Origin: Trichobilharzia szidati | Taxonomy: Eukaryota > Platyhelminthes > Trematoda > Strigeidida > Schistosomatidae | Assembly: GCA_944472155.2 (NCBI GenBank) | Contig: OX235279.1 | Span: 116,552,110-116,616,109 of the forward strand | Reading direction: 5' to 3' | Length of the DNA stretch: 64,000 bases | Shown here: positions 22,901 through 34,272 of the stretch, one piece after another | Numbering within the stretch: the first letter of the stretch is position 1 | Layout: every line of letters begins with the position of its first letter | Notes under the pieces: generated by a model | The model's input: the letters and a program-made list of their open reading frames with translations, nothing else | Databases searched by the model: none | What the model was told of the DNA's origin: nothing | Translations under genes and position numbers: made by a program

Positions 22901-25087
22901 TTTTGGGGGTAATTGTGCAATGAACATGAACCGCTGGAACCAAATGTTTTCTCCCTTTTCGTCTTCCTGCATTAAATTCAACGCTTGTACTCTCAGATTT
23001 AAGGACTAACCAGATGACTACCTTTAACTTAATATGCCTCAGAGTTGTCTCTCCTTCCCAGGCGCACTATAATTATGCACTAGTTGGATGTGTATGGACA
23101 AATTTGTCATATCGAGATTGATAACCTAAGAGAACTGACAATGCAATCAAATTACAGTTGGTGCTACAATCGCGATGCAGCAAGCCCGGCTTGCTTCATC
23201 AAATTGAGTCATACTCTGAACACTCTTATCCCCCAACGGTCCCCAATTTTGTATTCGTTGGTGTTACTTTTGATCACAGAGCTCTTTCTCGCCTCAGTAA
23301 CTTCGGTTTACACAATGAGTAATGAGACTGGGCCTGCAGTAGATTTCTCGAGTATGTACAGCTTTAGATTTCCTCTAATGAATTCGAAATCTCAGTTACT
23401 GACAAAGAGCCTGTTCTGCCGCCTAACTATTCAGAATATTTAAACCTCCCCTAACCACAGTAACAACAATCGCCTTGAAACTGAAACACACTTTGAGACT
23501 CACTGGGAGTTATTTCCCTTGAAAAGTGAGCTGAATTGTAGAAAGGTGTTTTAGTTAAAAGTTGACGTTTTGGCACCCATCCCGCGACTGCAATCACTCC
23601 ATTTTGGGCTGACCTTTATCCACTTGTTTTGTCAAAAATTAGTTGCTTTAAATCGACTGGATGTAACATCTAGGGGTAAGCTGTCATTCAAGATTAAACT
23701 TCACAAAATAATACCTATTCTAATTTTTAAAATATTGAGACAAGTGGCTCACAGCACTGACTGATAGTCAGTTTCCAAGAGCTGTTTTCATTGTTGTTTA
23801 TATTGAATGACCGCTATTCAGCGGATATGATGGTGGGGACATAAGAGAACCACCCTTATCTGTGGGAATGCGCTCTATTGCTAAGGCTCCTGAGTGTGAA
23901 TGACTTCAAAAAAAATAATAATAAAATAAAAGCTGCCTGTATGACAAAGCTTGTGTATAAACTCTTTGAAAACAAGCTCATGGTACGATTTCTTTACTTC
24001 AGGAGGACATCTAACTGTATAAATCAGAATAACAGCATAAATAAGTATCATCACTCTTTTTGTTTTTCTTTCCTTCTACATATTTTATGTAATTTGGCGT
24101 TTGGATTAAACTCCCCCAACTTCTATTCCCACTACCCTATATAGGTGTAAAAATCATTATTCGTTTTGCCCTTATGTTTTTTTAAAAATATCTGTTATTC
24201 TATATTTTTTGTTGTTTACCACCACAAACTTGAACTAACTGTTAGTATAAAACACTATAAAACTCAATGACTCTAGATTATTAGTAACAAAAAAGGGAAA
24301 TAAACCCCGCGGTTATCGTATATTGTTTGCTTAAATGATTACTAGTTGCTGGCTGCCTCTGCACCTCTCTTTCTGTTTTCTCCTTTCTTCTCTTCTCGAA
24401 GGTATTGCATTGGAGCATTGCAAATGTACAGTGATGCTGCTTTCTACGTTTGTATTACCTGAGCGTTATTCAGAATATTGTTGGCACACACAACGAACAA
24501 CGGAAGAAATTCCATTCTGAGTACTGTTTGTCATCGCAAAGTTGGTCCCTTGTATCTGTTATGGGCGTTGATAAGGCATATCCCCTGTTTGAAGTGGCGC
24601 CTCCAGCTTTACCTTGAGGACATTTGCGCGGTCTAGTTGATTTCAGTTTGGCTGGTTTGTTCCGTTAGATCCAGGTAGCTGCATTTGACGTGATTCTGGT
24701 TTCTGTTTGGCTTGAACTGCATTGATTTTGTTAAGAATAGCCGCCAAAAGCTGCCTCTAGGCCTGAAGGCAGTTATGGTGCAGGAGGATGCTTGAGAATG
24801 TGTTTCATGTGAAAATTATAGGGTGCACCTAAAATCCTCCTGTTTGTGGCGTCTCAATGATTTCTGTGGAGCTTCGTTTCTTCACTTGTGTCCATTTTTG
24901 TCGTTCACGAGTGTTTCAATAAATGTTTATGGCTGTAATCAGGAACTTTCCAAAACGGTAACTGTGGTAAGGAATTTATATTTTTTTCCGCTATAGTTTC
25001 CAAATCAATGTCTCTTTTAGGTTGCTTACTGTACTCTGTTGGCTATTCGTGAATTTTTTATTGAAAAGCTTCTTTTTTCATTTACAG
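19949..25087. other. 5-kb stretch without a recognised gene
   Basis: Upstream of the tectonic start and before the transposase gene. Contains scattered open frames of 60-124 codons on both strands (20872-21168 minus, 22031-22405 minus, 23084-23443 plus) with no domain I recognise. Any tectonic promoter should be in the first few hundred bases, but I see no defined element. GC content appears slightly higher in 20.8-22.4 kb, perhaps an old transposon. Confidence 0.35.
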
Positions 25088-27180
25088 TGGTACCGAATGG
25101 ACGCATTGGCACTTGGAGACAATGGCGACCAACCTGCCCTTCCTATATCAGTGGATATCAAAAAACTTTTTGACGGAATTATGTTTAGTCACCGGTATAC
25201 CAGTTGGGTTCAAGTAGAAGATGCTCTAAGTCAGCTGGAATCAGTAATATATGTATATATGTATGACAGAATATTCCTCGGCAACTCATACACATTATTT
25301 AATCAAAAAGTGCATACGGGACCATGAATCTCAGGATTTGAAGTGCAAATTAGTAGTCTTTCGTTGTACATATGGCATGAAGCGAAAAACTAGAGGTTCA
25401 GGTTTACGCGTCAAACCGTAAGAATTCTATTATTTATTTCTGCAGTGCAAAATACACCGGTTGCCAATCTGGCTTTCGTATACGCTACAAGGAGGACGAG
25501 TTTATCATTTCTTCCGCGAAAACAGTTCACAATCACAAATGTGAAAAAAGTCTTATGATAGGTGATCCATATTTTAGACGTCTGTCCGGGGATGAAAAGG
25601 AGAATATTGCACCAGTTGTGAAGACTACATCTGAGGTTGCTGATGTTTTGGAATATGCTGAAGAGAATTTTAATAAAATTTTGACGAGCACAGATGTGTA
25701 TAATTTACGTAAGGATATGAGACCAGGTAATTGAAGTATTTTAAAGTTATTTTTGAAGCCATGCCTTTGAGATCAGATGTTATGCGCATAATAAGGCAAA
25801 GCAGTCAGGTGGTTGAATACGTGGATTCGAATACAGGGGTAACCAGCAGAATTTGCTTCGCCCTGGAATCACAGGTGCAGTTATATCGGAAATATGGAGA
25901 GGTGGTGTGTATTGACTCAACATACAATACCAATAAGGACGGGTAGGTTATACGTGAAGTGGTTGACAAATCTTAATCAGATATTCTCTGTTTCAGTTGG
26001 TGGTAACATACAATATGGGTCATGGCAGGCCTGTTTTTTTGGCATGGACGAGACGAGAGAGGTCATGTGATGTAGCTTGGATATTGGAACAATTCCAAAG
26101 AATAATGCAGGATACGTCCATCACAGAAACTTTCGTAATGGATTCGGCTAACTGTGAGATATCCGCCGTGCGTAATAGTCAAATTCAGGCGAAAATCGTC
26201 ATCTGTGCATTTCATGTATGCCGGGCTTTCAGCAGGAAGGTGAGGTGAATGTAATTAATACTTGATGCATTTAGACTCGAAATCCTTTTGTACGCAGGTT
26301 TTTATATCGTCTTGTTAAAGCTACGACACCTGAAAGGTAAATGCATTGATTTCTAACCGTTTAGATTTCATCACTACCTTAGTGTCATTAGGATGGTTGA
26401 TCGGAGGGTGTGGAATTATGTCAGGCATTACTGGGTGCCTAAGAAGGAGACGTGGGCTGCGGCATATATGCCGAATACTCTGTTCCTGTTTAATAGTACC
26501 AACAATAGAGTTGAAAGCTCTCACAGTCACCTAAAACGATATCTCCATAGAAGAGATCCCCTACACGTATGCATGTACAAGACGTATAAATGGTGTGTAC
26601 GCACAGAGAAGCGTCGTAGTGTTGAAGTCATCGTCGAAAGTTGTCGGATTCATAAGTACCACGCACCTGAACCAGTTATGCCGATATTAGGAAACTTCAC
26701 TCCTTATGCCGCTAAGTTAATTACCAAGGACTATGGCCGTAATCGTCGGATGAACATAGAGTTGTATACTGATGATACGGCTATCATAAATGACGGCATA
26801 TACCGGCACCAAGTGGATTATACCAATTCTACTTGTACCTGCAGAATATTTAGGGCACAGAGACTACCTTGCCGGCATATGCTGCTATGTCACACTCAAA
26901 TTCCTCAGTTTACAGGTAAATCAAACTTTTACTAATATTTCAATTAATATTTTTAGTTGACAAAGTAATTCGCCTGTGTCGCAGATGGTTTTGGCAGGAT
27001 CCGTCGCTACCAAGTCGTGTGCCGTGTGAAGGTTCAGTGAAGAAACCCTGCATGGAGATACTGCAACTTCGCAGGCAATTGAACAGAAGCTTCGCAGTTA
27101 TGCAGGATAATTATAGTAATGAATATACTATTAGTGCACTGCGAGCAACTCTGAATTACTTTGAGAACCTTCTTGTATAA
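25088..27180 (+). CDS. Mutator-like (MULE) transposase with N-terminal zinc-binding and C-terminal SWIM domain, spliced
   Basis: Exons: 25088-25243, 25270-25417, 25446-25726, 25759-25942, 25981-26244, 26298-26336, 26383-26915, 26957-27180 (stop TAA). From exon 2 on, every phase agrees (2,1,2,2,2,1). Exons 2-3 encode a FAR1/WRKY-GCM-like finger (KCIRDHESQDLKCKLVVF, then AKYTGCQSGF and a VHNHKC). Exon 4 has the MULE catalytic core start VVCIDSTYNTN, exon 5 FVMDSANCEISA, exon 7 the end of the transposase domain plus the SWIM finger CTCRIFRAQRLPCRHMLLC. Expected length about 600 residues. MULEs in schistosomes are known (Curupira elements). Odd point: exon 1 to 2 is a 26-bp putative intron in a TATG-rich run whose phase does not fit, so there is either a small indel or a mis-called boundary. 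The start ATG at 25097 is the first in frame; an earlier exon is possible. No terminal inverted repeats were found. Confidence 0.8.
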
Positions 27181-27199
27181 TAATAGAAGATGTACATAA

Positions 27200-27610
27200 A
27201 TTTTGTGTCCATAAATGCAAATATACCCTAACTCGCAGCCCGTGAGTAATTGTTGGATCCTTTTCTCGTCTGACAAACTGGTCCGTTGTATAAGAAGAGC
27301 TTTAAGTTTTTCATATTGGTTTTCCGTCGGGGGGTTTTCGATGAAATCACTGATTTCCGTTAACACTGACGGAGGAAGTTCTGCCAGCACGACGCCATAT
27401 TTGGCTATCTGAGGTTTAATACCCCGTGCTTCCAACAACGGCTAGACAACTCCAAACCAAAGTCGTGGCTCTGCAAAGCCGTATTGTGGTAGCCGAAAAT
27501 CAGATATGGCATTTATTGTGGCCTGTGCCTCGCCGCCAGATCTCTGTTCAGTTGATATACCGGGCTGAGTATGTGGTGACATTATAGGTGTGAGAATATT
27601 GGTACAAAGG
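27200..27610 (-). pseudogene. Retrotransposon gag fragment
   Basis: The minus-strand frame ending near 27220 reads LPPSVLTEISDFIENPP then LKALLIQRTSLSDEKRIQQL and TGCELG, the conserved matrix/capsid-proximal block seen in Ty3/Gypsy gag of flatworms and insects. The preceding block (SDFRLPQYGFAEPRLWF) is in another frame (27442-27583), so one frameshift separates them. It is not upstream of the Gypsy pol at 30.7 kb in element order, so it belongs to a different copy. Confidence 0.6.
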
Positions 27611-28604
27611 GGAATACAAATATGAGACCACCGACAAAAAATTGCAATGAAAGTACAAAATAGCAAAAATAAGTATATAGATACGTGAAAATAATCCGTG
27701 TTCCAAAACGGGCTCACCAATTATTGTGGTGGACCTTTTGCTCTGTTAGCTTATTAACCCAAATCCAAATAGAAAACAAAATACCAAGTCAATTGAGTTT
27801 ATGGGAAGAATATATTAAAGTTTTGTTACTTGGGTTTACAAAGATCCAAATTCCACAATAAACGTAATGGATTCCAGAAGTGCTGCGGGAAGACTGCTCC
27901 AGTTCTAATTCTCCAGAGTTGACGTTGCCGGAGGTCGACCAAAGTGCGTAGGAGGAGGCTACGGTGATCCTGCAAAAATTCGAGATAGAAAGCAGGTTGT
28001 TATATTTGATCGACGGCAGTTGAGATGGTGGAGAAGACGGAGAGTCGAAGGCAGAATTATATATTTATTTAAAACTCGAGGGAAGTTCAAAGTTCAGAGT
28101 TTTTGGTTAAAACAAAGTAGTGTACAATATGTTCATTTTTTACATAATAGTAAAATTTGGATAAGTTTATTTTTGAGGACTCCACAACTCCAGCAGATTT
28201 GAAATAAACACTTGAAAAATATCAAATTTACACAGGAAGTCCGTAAGATTTACTAAACTAAAAGCACTTTCGGTTTACATAGGAATTCTCCATGCCCAAT
28301 TGATTCCTTTAAGGGCCTACACAAATTACAACTTCAATTAAGTAACACTGACGTGACAGAAATTCCATTCTTCATTCCTAAACTTAATGATAATAATAAT
28401 GTTTTTATTCTAGAAACAGGAGCATTCCTAATGCTTCACTTTATGTAAATGCAGTTACATACAATTTCACTAAGAACTCAATGCAACTCGGTGCACTATA
28501 GTATGTACACAAATAAACTGAAAAATAACGTCCTCCTTACCTTCTGAACAACTTTTTTTATTACAGGTTAATAACTTTCTTTCACGTATGAGCCTGAGAT
28601 ATGT
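27611..28604. other. No gene recognised
   Basis: Flank of the gag fragment. A moderately GC-rich patch at 27880-28040 could be a leader or LTR remnant of the same element, but I found no matching second repeat in the window. Confidence 0.3.
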
Positions 28605-30347
28605 CTATGAAATCACAATATTATACCAGTTAAATCTCGCCCCGAAACCAAGGCCACTTGAAACCAATAGCAACATCGAGACAAACGTCACTGAGGGGAT
28701 ATGCAATAAAGTCGCTGGAATTCTAGACTCATTTCTGTAGAAGTTCCTGAGTTGAAAGCCGATAAGTCTGCGTGACTTTGACACTTGTTTGGAGATATGT
28801 CCAGAAAATGATAAGTCATGTGAATATTTCAGCCCTAGGTCCAGTACAGATTCTAGTCGTAGAAGTGCATGGCCTTGAATTTTCAGGTCAAGTTCTAAAT
28901 TGTGGCAACATTTTTCTACATTAAACTGGAGTTGCCAGGTGTCACACCATCTATCCATTTTTTCTAATTTTTGCTGTGTGGCGTTTACTGTTATTCCAAG
29001 ATCTGTGTTCTTGCATTTATCCGTCACTGGTGTGTCCTACATTGATAGGAAAATATATATATAAGTCATCTGCATATAGTATTGGTTTACGGACACTAAA
29101 GCATTCGCAGGTACTGGTTATATATTTTTTGAATAGGAGTGGGCCGAATATACTTCCCTGGATTACACCACTACTTATTGGTTTAGGCCTTGAGATTATC
29201 GAGCCAACTTTCGTTGTCTGACTTTGGTCACAGAGAAATGATTTTATCCAGCTCAGGAGGGGGTCACATATCCCTAGTGAGCATAACCTGCTGACTAGCA
29301 GATTATGGGGAACTCTGTCGAAGGCTTCGGTTACGTCGAAATATAGCACAATTACTAGTTCTCTGCTGCCCCTACTTCATGTAATTACGTTGAAAAAGTC
29401 TATGTGACAGGTAACACATTATCTCTTTTTGAGGAATCCGTGTTGTGATGGATTGATAAGTTCATGTTCGAGTTAGTTGTCTGACATTTGGTCTTTAACC
29501 ACTTTCTCCGTTATTCGTGATATTACCGGTGTTATGTTGATAAGTCTATAGTTGCATGCACTAGTTTTGGCCCCTGCTTTGTGCTTAGGTAATATGTATG
29601 TGGTTTTCCACACTTCAGGATAAGTTGCAGTTTCCAGAGAGAGAGTAAATATTCTAAGCAACAAGACTACCATTTCCGTGCTATCATTTTGTCTCTTCCA
29701 GTACTACCATTAGACTTCAAAGTCTTAATCGCTCAGTCTATATTTTGTATATTAAAGTCTATTTTGCCTAATTTTTGGTTACTTTTGCAGGTCATTTGGA
29801 AATTTTGGGTCCGGTGCACTCTGGTGTCATTACAAAACCACTCACTGAGATCACTTATAACCTGGGGATCATTGTTTATACCCTTATGTTCCAAGCTGCT
29901 TACATTATTGTCTTTACTGCTTTTTAGACGTTTCTGCAATATCCTACAAAGTTCCTGAGTTTTGGAGTTACCCACAAGCGCTTTATTTTCTTCAAGTTGT
30001 GACCTCATTTTATGTTTCTCTTCAAGCAGTTTAAGAGTTTTATGTATTTAGTCTAACGCATTAAATTCCTTAAATACATGGTATTTCCTTTTCAATTTCT
30101 TTAGTTTTAGTCGCGTTTCGCGGTCGATAAATGGAGTTGGTGTCTTTAGAGCAGATTTTAGGGGCACGATTGTGTCTCTTGCTGAGCCAATTGTTTTGTA
30201 GAAAATCTCAAGTGATACTTCTAAGTTACTGTTGATGAAGTATTCTTCTCGGTCAGAACTTCTCAACAGATCTGATAGGAATTCCCAATCGGCATTCTTA
30301 TAGTCCCTATATTGATAGGGTAACAAAAAAAATAACATCAACAACAA
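28605..30347 (-). pseudogene. Decayed Jockey/CR1-like LINE reverse transcriptase
   Basis: In element order (minus strand): 30347-30048 encodes a linker with LKTPTPFIDRETRLKLKKLKR; 30008-29733 a charged region; 29673-29473 RT start WKTTYILPKHKAGAKTSACN and NYRLINITPVISRITEKV; 29349-29017 RT core FDVTEAFDRVPHNLL, GVIQGSIFGPLLF and the catalytic ILYADDLYIYFP; 29027-28605 thumb. At least four frame breaks. It differs from the 12.9 kb CR1, so it is a second LINE family. Confidence 0.75.
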
Positions 30348-30686
30348 TAAGGATACAAAATTAGATCAGGGTGTACGGAATGCATCCGTGTTGTATAAAG
30401 TTTAGCACATGCAAGCAGGAATTTAGAAGAAAACAAAATATCAAAACTTGCTATAATTTTAAAGAGAAAATTTATGTACATAATAAACCATGAAATGTTC
30501 GTTAGCATTTGCAAAATGCATATATAAATAGATATATACAAATACTTGGTGAATGAGTGTGCTTGCAGCACAGTTAACGAACAGTAAACAATAATACTGG
30601 TAAATATTTATGGTTATAATGAAATGAATGTCGACAACAATAATAATAAGTATGTCTAAATGAGGTTACGTACTTGTTTTTTAATG

Positions 30687-32564
30687 TCAGTCAACAAAAT
30701 GAACATAGCGGGCAGGTTTACAGATCTGCCGTCCACTGCGTGTCTGCACAGGGGGAATTGTGAAGAGCGAGAGAGTTGGAGTTGCATTGACTTTCTGATT
30801 GTTTACTGGTGCCGGCGTTGCTAGTGTTTCATATTCGCTGTCGGTGTACGCTGGTTTAAGACGATCGATAGAAACAGTCTCAAGTTTACCATGTTTATTC
30901 AGCGTGAAGCATTTATCTGTGCGTTTAAGTACTAGAAATGGACCTTCATATGGATGTTGCAAACCTTTTCTAATGGCGTCGACGCGAACAAATACAAATC
31001 TGCAAGTGAGTAGATTCTTATTAACTTGAGCTTTCTGAAGTGATTGGCGAGGGGCTACTGGTCGAAGCTGGAGCATTTGCTGGGTAAGGCGGTTGGTAAA
31101 GTCGGAGATATTTACTTCAGTTGAATCATTAGACGGAACTAACTGACCAGGCAACGTGAGGGTAGTACCATACACAAGTTGAGCTGGTGTACATCCCACA
31201 TCTTCTTTGACAGTTGATCGGATACTGAGAAGAACTAACGGTAGGTGTTCACTCCACTTAGATGAGTCAGCTTGTGCCATTAATGAGCTTTTCAGTTGTC
31301 GATGGAAACGTTCCACCAGACCATTCGCTGCAGGATGGTAAGCTGTAGTGGAGATATGGTTCACTCCAAGGAGTCTCGTAAACTCTCGAAACAGAGTTGA
31401 TTGAAATTGAGCTCCTCGGTCTGTTGTAATCGTTGTTGGTACTCTGTAGTTTGACACCCAACGATCTAAGAAAACCAAGGCGGTATTTTCTGCAGATATG
31501 TCGTTGAGTGGACAAGCAATAGCCCATCGGGTAAATCGATCAATGGCAGTAAGTATATGAGTAAATCCTCTGGACGGCGGTAATGGTCCAATGATATCTA
31601 TGTGCACGTGTTGGAATCGTCTATCCGGTAAACTGAACTGCTTTGGAGGTGTAACGGTATGATGATGCACCTTGGATCTTTGACATTGCAAGCACTGGTG
31701 GGCCCATTTCCGAATATCGGAGTTCATCTTGGGCCAAACAAAACGTTCACTGATCAACTTGACCGTAGCACGTATACCAGGATGAGACAAGGAATGCAGA
31801 TGTTCAAACAATGGTTTTCGACAACTTAGTGGGACAAAAGGTCTATGAACGCCAGTTGAAACATCGCAGACGATGGTTGTATCTGACAGAGGAATAGGTA
31901 CGTCCTGCAACTGTAGGGAGGAGTTTCGTCTGCAAGAATGAAGTTCGGCGTCATTTTTCTGCAGCTTGGCTATATTGTCTAAGCTAATATCTATCGAAGA
32001 TAGGTGATTAACGTCACATCGAGATAAAGAATCAGCTACGATATTGGAATCTCCTTTGATGAACTGGATGTCTGTTGAGAATTGTGAGATGTAATCCAGT
32101 TGTCTGGCTTCCCTCGGAGAGTGTCTATCCAACGAAGTGGTGAAAGCGTAGCAGAGAGGCTTATGGTCCGTTAAGATAGTAAAATGTCTACCTTGTAGTA
32201 GGAAGCTGAAATGTTTTACTGCTAGGTAGATGGCTAACAGTTCTCTGCTAAATGTGCTGTAACGAGTTTGTGCAGGTTCCAACTTTTTGGAGAAGAAAGC
32301 AAGTGGAGTGGTGTCATTATTGAACTTTTCTTGTAAAACTGCTCCCAGTGCTACCTGCGATGCATCTGTACATAAAATGAGTGAAGCTTCTGGATTGATA
32401 TGAGACAACATTACGACGTTGGATAAGGCATATTTTGCGTTATAAAATGCTGCTTTTGCTTTTTCAGACCACTGAAATTTCTTTGAATTGCGTCTAAGTA
32501 GGTCGGTCAGTGGTTGAACTATGGAGGCACATGATGGAATAAAACGTCGGTAGAAGTTGAACAT
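30687..32564 (-). CDS. Ty3/Gypsy pol polyprotein, RT end to integrase
   Basis: 625 codons. The start (GMFNFYRRFIPS) is the end of a Gypsy RT (its connection block); homologous RT sequence continues upstream to about 32700 (FLGHRITAEGIRPTED) but in another frame. RNase H: LILCTDASQVALGAVLQ, SRELLAIYLAVKHF, LTDHKPL. Integrase zinc finger HSLSHPGI...CLQCQRSK (HHCC); catalytic Asp in HVHIDIIGPLP, Asp in TTDRGAQFQS, and Glu in HPAANGLVERFHRQL. No envelope-like ORF. All visible RNase H and integrase core residues are retained, so the loss is recent or restricted to the RT side. gag and LTRs were not identified. Confidence 0.9.
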   Translation of the reverse strand: MFNFYRRFIPSCASIVQPLTDLLRRNSKKFQWSEKAKAAFYNAKYALSNVVMLSHINPEASLILCTDASQVALGAVLQEKFNNDTTPLAFFSKKLEPAQTRYSTFSRELLAIYLAVKHFSFLLQGRHFTILTDHKPLCYAFTTSLDRHSPREARQLDYISQFSTDIQFIKGDSNIVADSLSRCDVNHLSSIDISLDNIAKLQKNDAELHSCRRNSSLQLQDVPIPLSDTTIVCDVSTGVHRPFVPLSCRKPLFEHLHSLSHPGIRATVKLISERFVWPKMNSDIRKWAHQCLQCQRSKVHHHTVTPPKQFSLPDRRFQHVHIDIIGPLPPSRGFTHILTAIDRFTRWAIACPLNDISAENTALVFLDRWVSNYRVPTTITTDRGAQFQSTLFREFTRLLGVNHISTTAYHPAANGLVERFHRQLKSSLMAQADSSKWSEHLPLVLLSIRSTVKEDVGCTPAQLVYGTTLTLPGQLVPSNDSTEVNISDFTNRLTQQMLQLRPVAPRQSLQKAQVNKNLLTCRFVFVRVDAIRKGLQHPYEGPFLVLKRTDKCFTLNKHGKLETVSIDRLKPAYTDSEYETLATPAPVNNQKVNATPTLSLFTIPPVQTRSGRQICKPARYVHFVD

Positions 32565-32700
32565 CCCGAGGAAACGTCTAAGTTTCTTTAAGGAATCAGG
32601 TTCGGGAAAGTTCTAAATAGCTTCTATCTTCGGTAGGTCTGATGCCTTCGGCAGTTATTCGATGTCCTAAAAATTCGATGGATGGGGAACCAAAAATTTA
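32565..32700 (-). pseudogene. Frameshifted reverse-transcriptase end of the Gypsy element
   Basis: Reads IEFLGHRITAEGIRPTED on the minus strand, the block that directly precedes the YRRF motif in Gypsy RTs, and then loses frame before the long pol ORF. Element similarity stops near 32700, so most of the RT is missing. Confidence 0.7.
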
Positions 32701-32949
32701 TTTCTTTGAATTGATCACAACTCCTATCTGTAGTTGCATCTCTTTGATTATGCATGTTAAGTAAGAGGGCTCTACCTTTTCAGACAGAACATCTTCCACC
32801 TGTATTACAGGGGTCAGAGTTATGTTCGAGTCTTTTATGTTGGGTGAACTACTAATAATAAGGGGTGGTAATGTGTTATTAGACGAGCTGATGGTATTTT
32901 CTAAATTACTTGTGTTCACACAAACACGCTTTTTAGGATTTTGGCGCAT
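32698..32949 (-). CDS. Small open frame of unknown nature
   Basis: 83 codons starting MRQNPKKRVCVN, rich in Ser, Asn and Thr, ending next to the Gypsy remnant. It could be the start of a LINE ORF1, but I do not recognise it. Not enough to call a gene with confidence. Confidence 0.2.
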   Translation of the reverse strand: MRQNPKKRVCVNTSNLENTISSSNNTLPPLIISSSPNIKDSNITLTPVIQVEDVLSEKVEPSYLTCIIKEMQLQIGVVINSKK

Positions 32950-33013
32950 CGTTATTAAAGATCAATTAATAGTAAGCAATAAATGAATATAAACGAAAAC
33001 ACGTGCAAAGGCG

Positions 33014-33394
33014 TCACCTGATTCGAACGTACCGGGTAGATGAAGCTGTCCTTAACAAGTGTTTAGGTCGACATTTAACAGCTACACAGTCAATATTGTG
33101 ATTCGAGAATTTAAAGCAGACGCTGTTGTCAACAGACCACTGACAACTGAGAAAAGTAGCAAAACCACCAACTCGCTTCTTCCTTGAGCTGCTTCGGTCT
33201 TGTCTGTAAAAAGTGAAACCATTTAGGCAGATTAAATTGTCATCATCTGAATTGTGTACCCGGGTTTCTTGAAACGTCATTAGACTTGTATTACGATACA
33301 TATTTGAACACAATAGAGCATCCAGGTAATTAATCTTGTTCGATAATGACCTGCAATTTGTGCCCATAATCACAGGAACAGCCATCTGATGCAC
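33014..33394 (-). pseudogene. CR1 endonuclease N-terminal fragment
   Basis: Minus-strand frame MGTNCRSLSNKINYLDALL, then SLMTFQETRVHNSDDD (catalytic Glu region), VGGFATFLS and DCVAVKCRPKHLL. The last motif corresponds to CITVRCRPRHLS at the left end of the 12.9 kb CR1, so this is the missing N-terminal half of the same family. It stops abruptly. Confidence 0.75.
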
Positions 33395-34272
33395 TGGATT
33401 TCACTTTAAGGATCTTTGGCATCCACCATGATGCTTTTTCTTAAGTTTATTAAAAGCTCTTTAATCATCAGGTCGAAAACATTTTAAATAATCGTGAGAG
33501 TAAATAATACGATCTGGAGACGTTGAATAATAAAAACAAAATAAATCCAAGCAATCAGATGCAGTTTAAATGACGGATAATTTTGGTAGCCCAAGGTTTA
33601 GGCAGGCCGCCATATGAACTGAGTACGCATTTCTGAAGAAAATCGATGCTTCATGTGAGTTTGGAACTGAAGCAGTGAGACGGGATGTAATTTTGTACTG
33701 GATATGATGTGGTTGGTATAACTATGAGCAAGAAACGTCATCCAGTTGTTGGTAATGTGTCACTGCGTACTGTGCCAAGTGATCTTAATACAGGAAAACA
33801 AAACCTTAGTCTAAAGATAGGCTTTCGGAGATGTAGTTCTTCTGTTTTTTAGCCCCGGATATATTGTCGATGTCTAACCCAAATACAGGCGTAGTGCTCT
33901 TAATAGAAAATAAATACCAATGGCGTTTCAGAAGGCACTGTTTTGCGACCAAGCTATCCTTATATCGAGGCCTATAAAATAGGATTACCCGTTTAAATGT
34001 TTGTAGTAACATCATGGGATCCGATTTTGAATAATAAACTGGGTTCCGTTTTTAAGATTTGGCTCACCAGTCCTACTGTGTAAATGCAACGTCTATCTCT
34101 GTGTGGTATAATAAGAGCTGTTGATTCAGTGTAGCTACTGGGTGTATATTCGATTTTCATCCCTACAGAATAGTAAGTGTACCTGCCCAACAAATACTAT
34201 GTATATTAAACCTCATTTTATTCGCATGAAAGCTACCGTTTACAAAATAAGCGGTTACTGGTTAAACTTATG
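33395..34272. other. No gene recognised
   Basis: Possibly 5' untranslated sequence of the adjacent CR1 fragment on the right side of 33394; otherwise featureless with short frames only. Confidence 0.3.

Noticed and set aside
30687..32564. Endogenous retrovirus rather than retrotransposon
   Set aside because: No envelope-like ORF follows integrase, and the pol type is ordinary Ty3/Gypsy.
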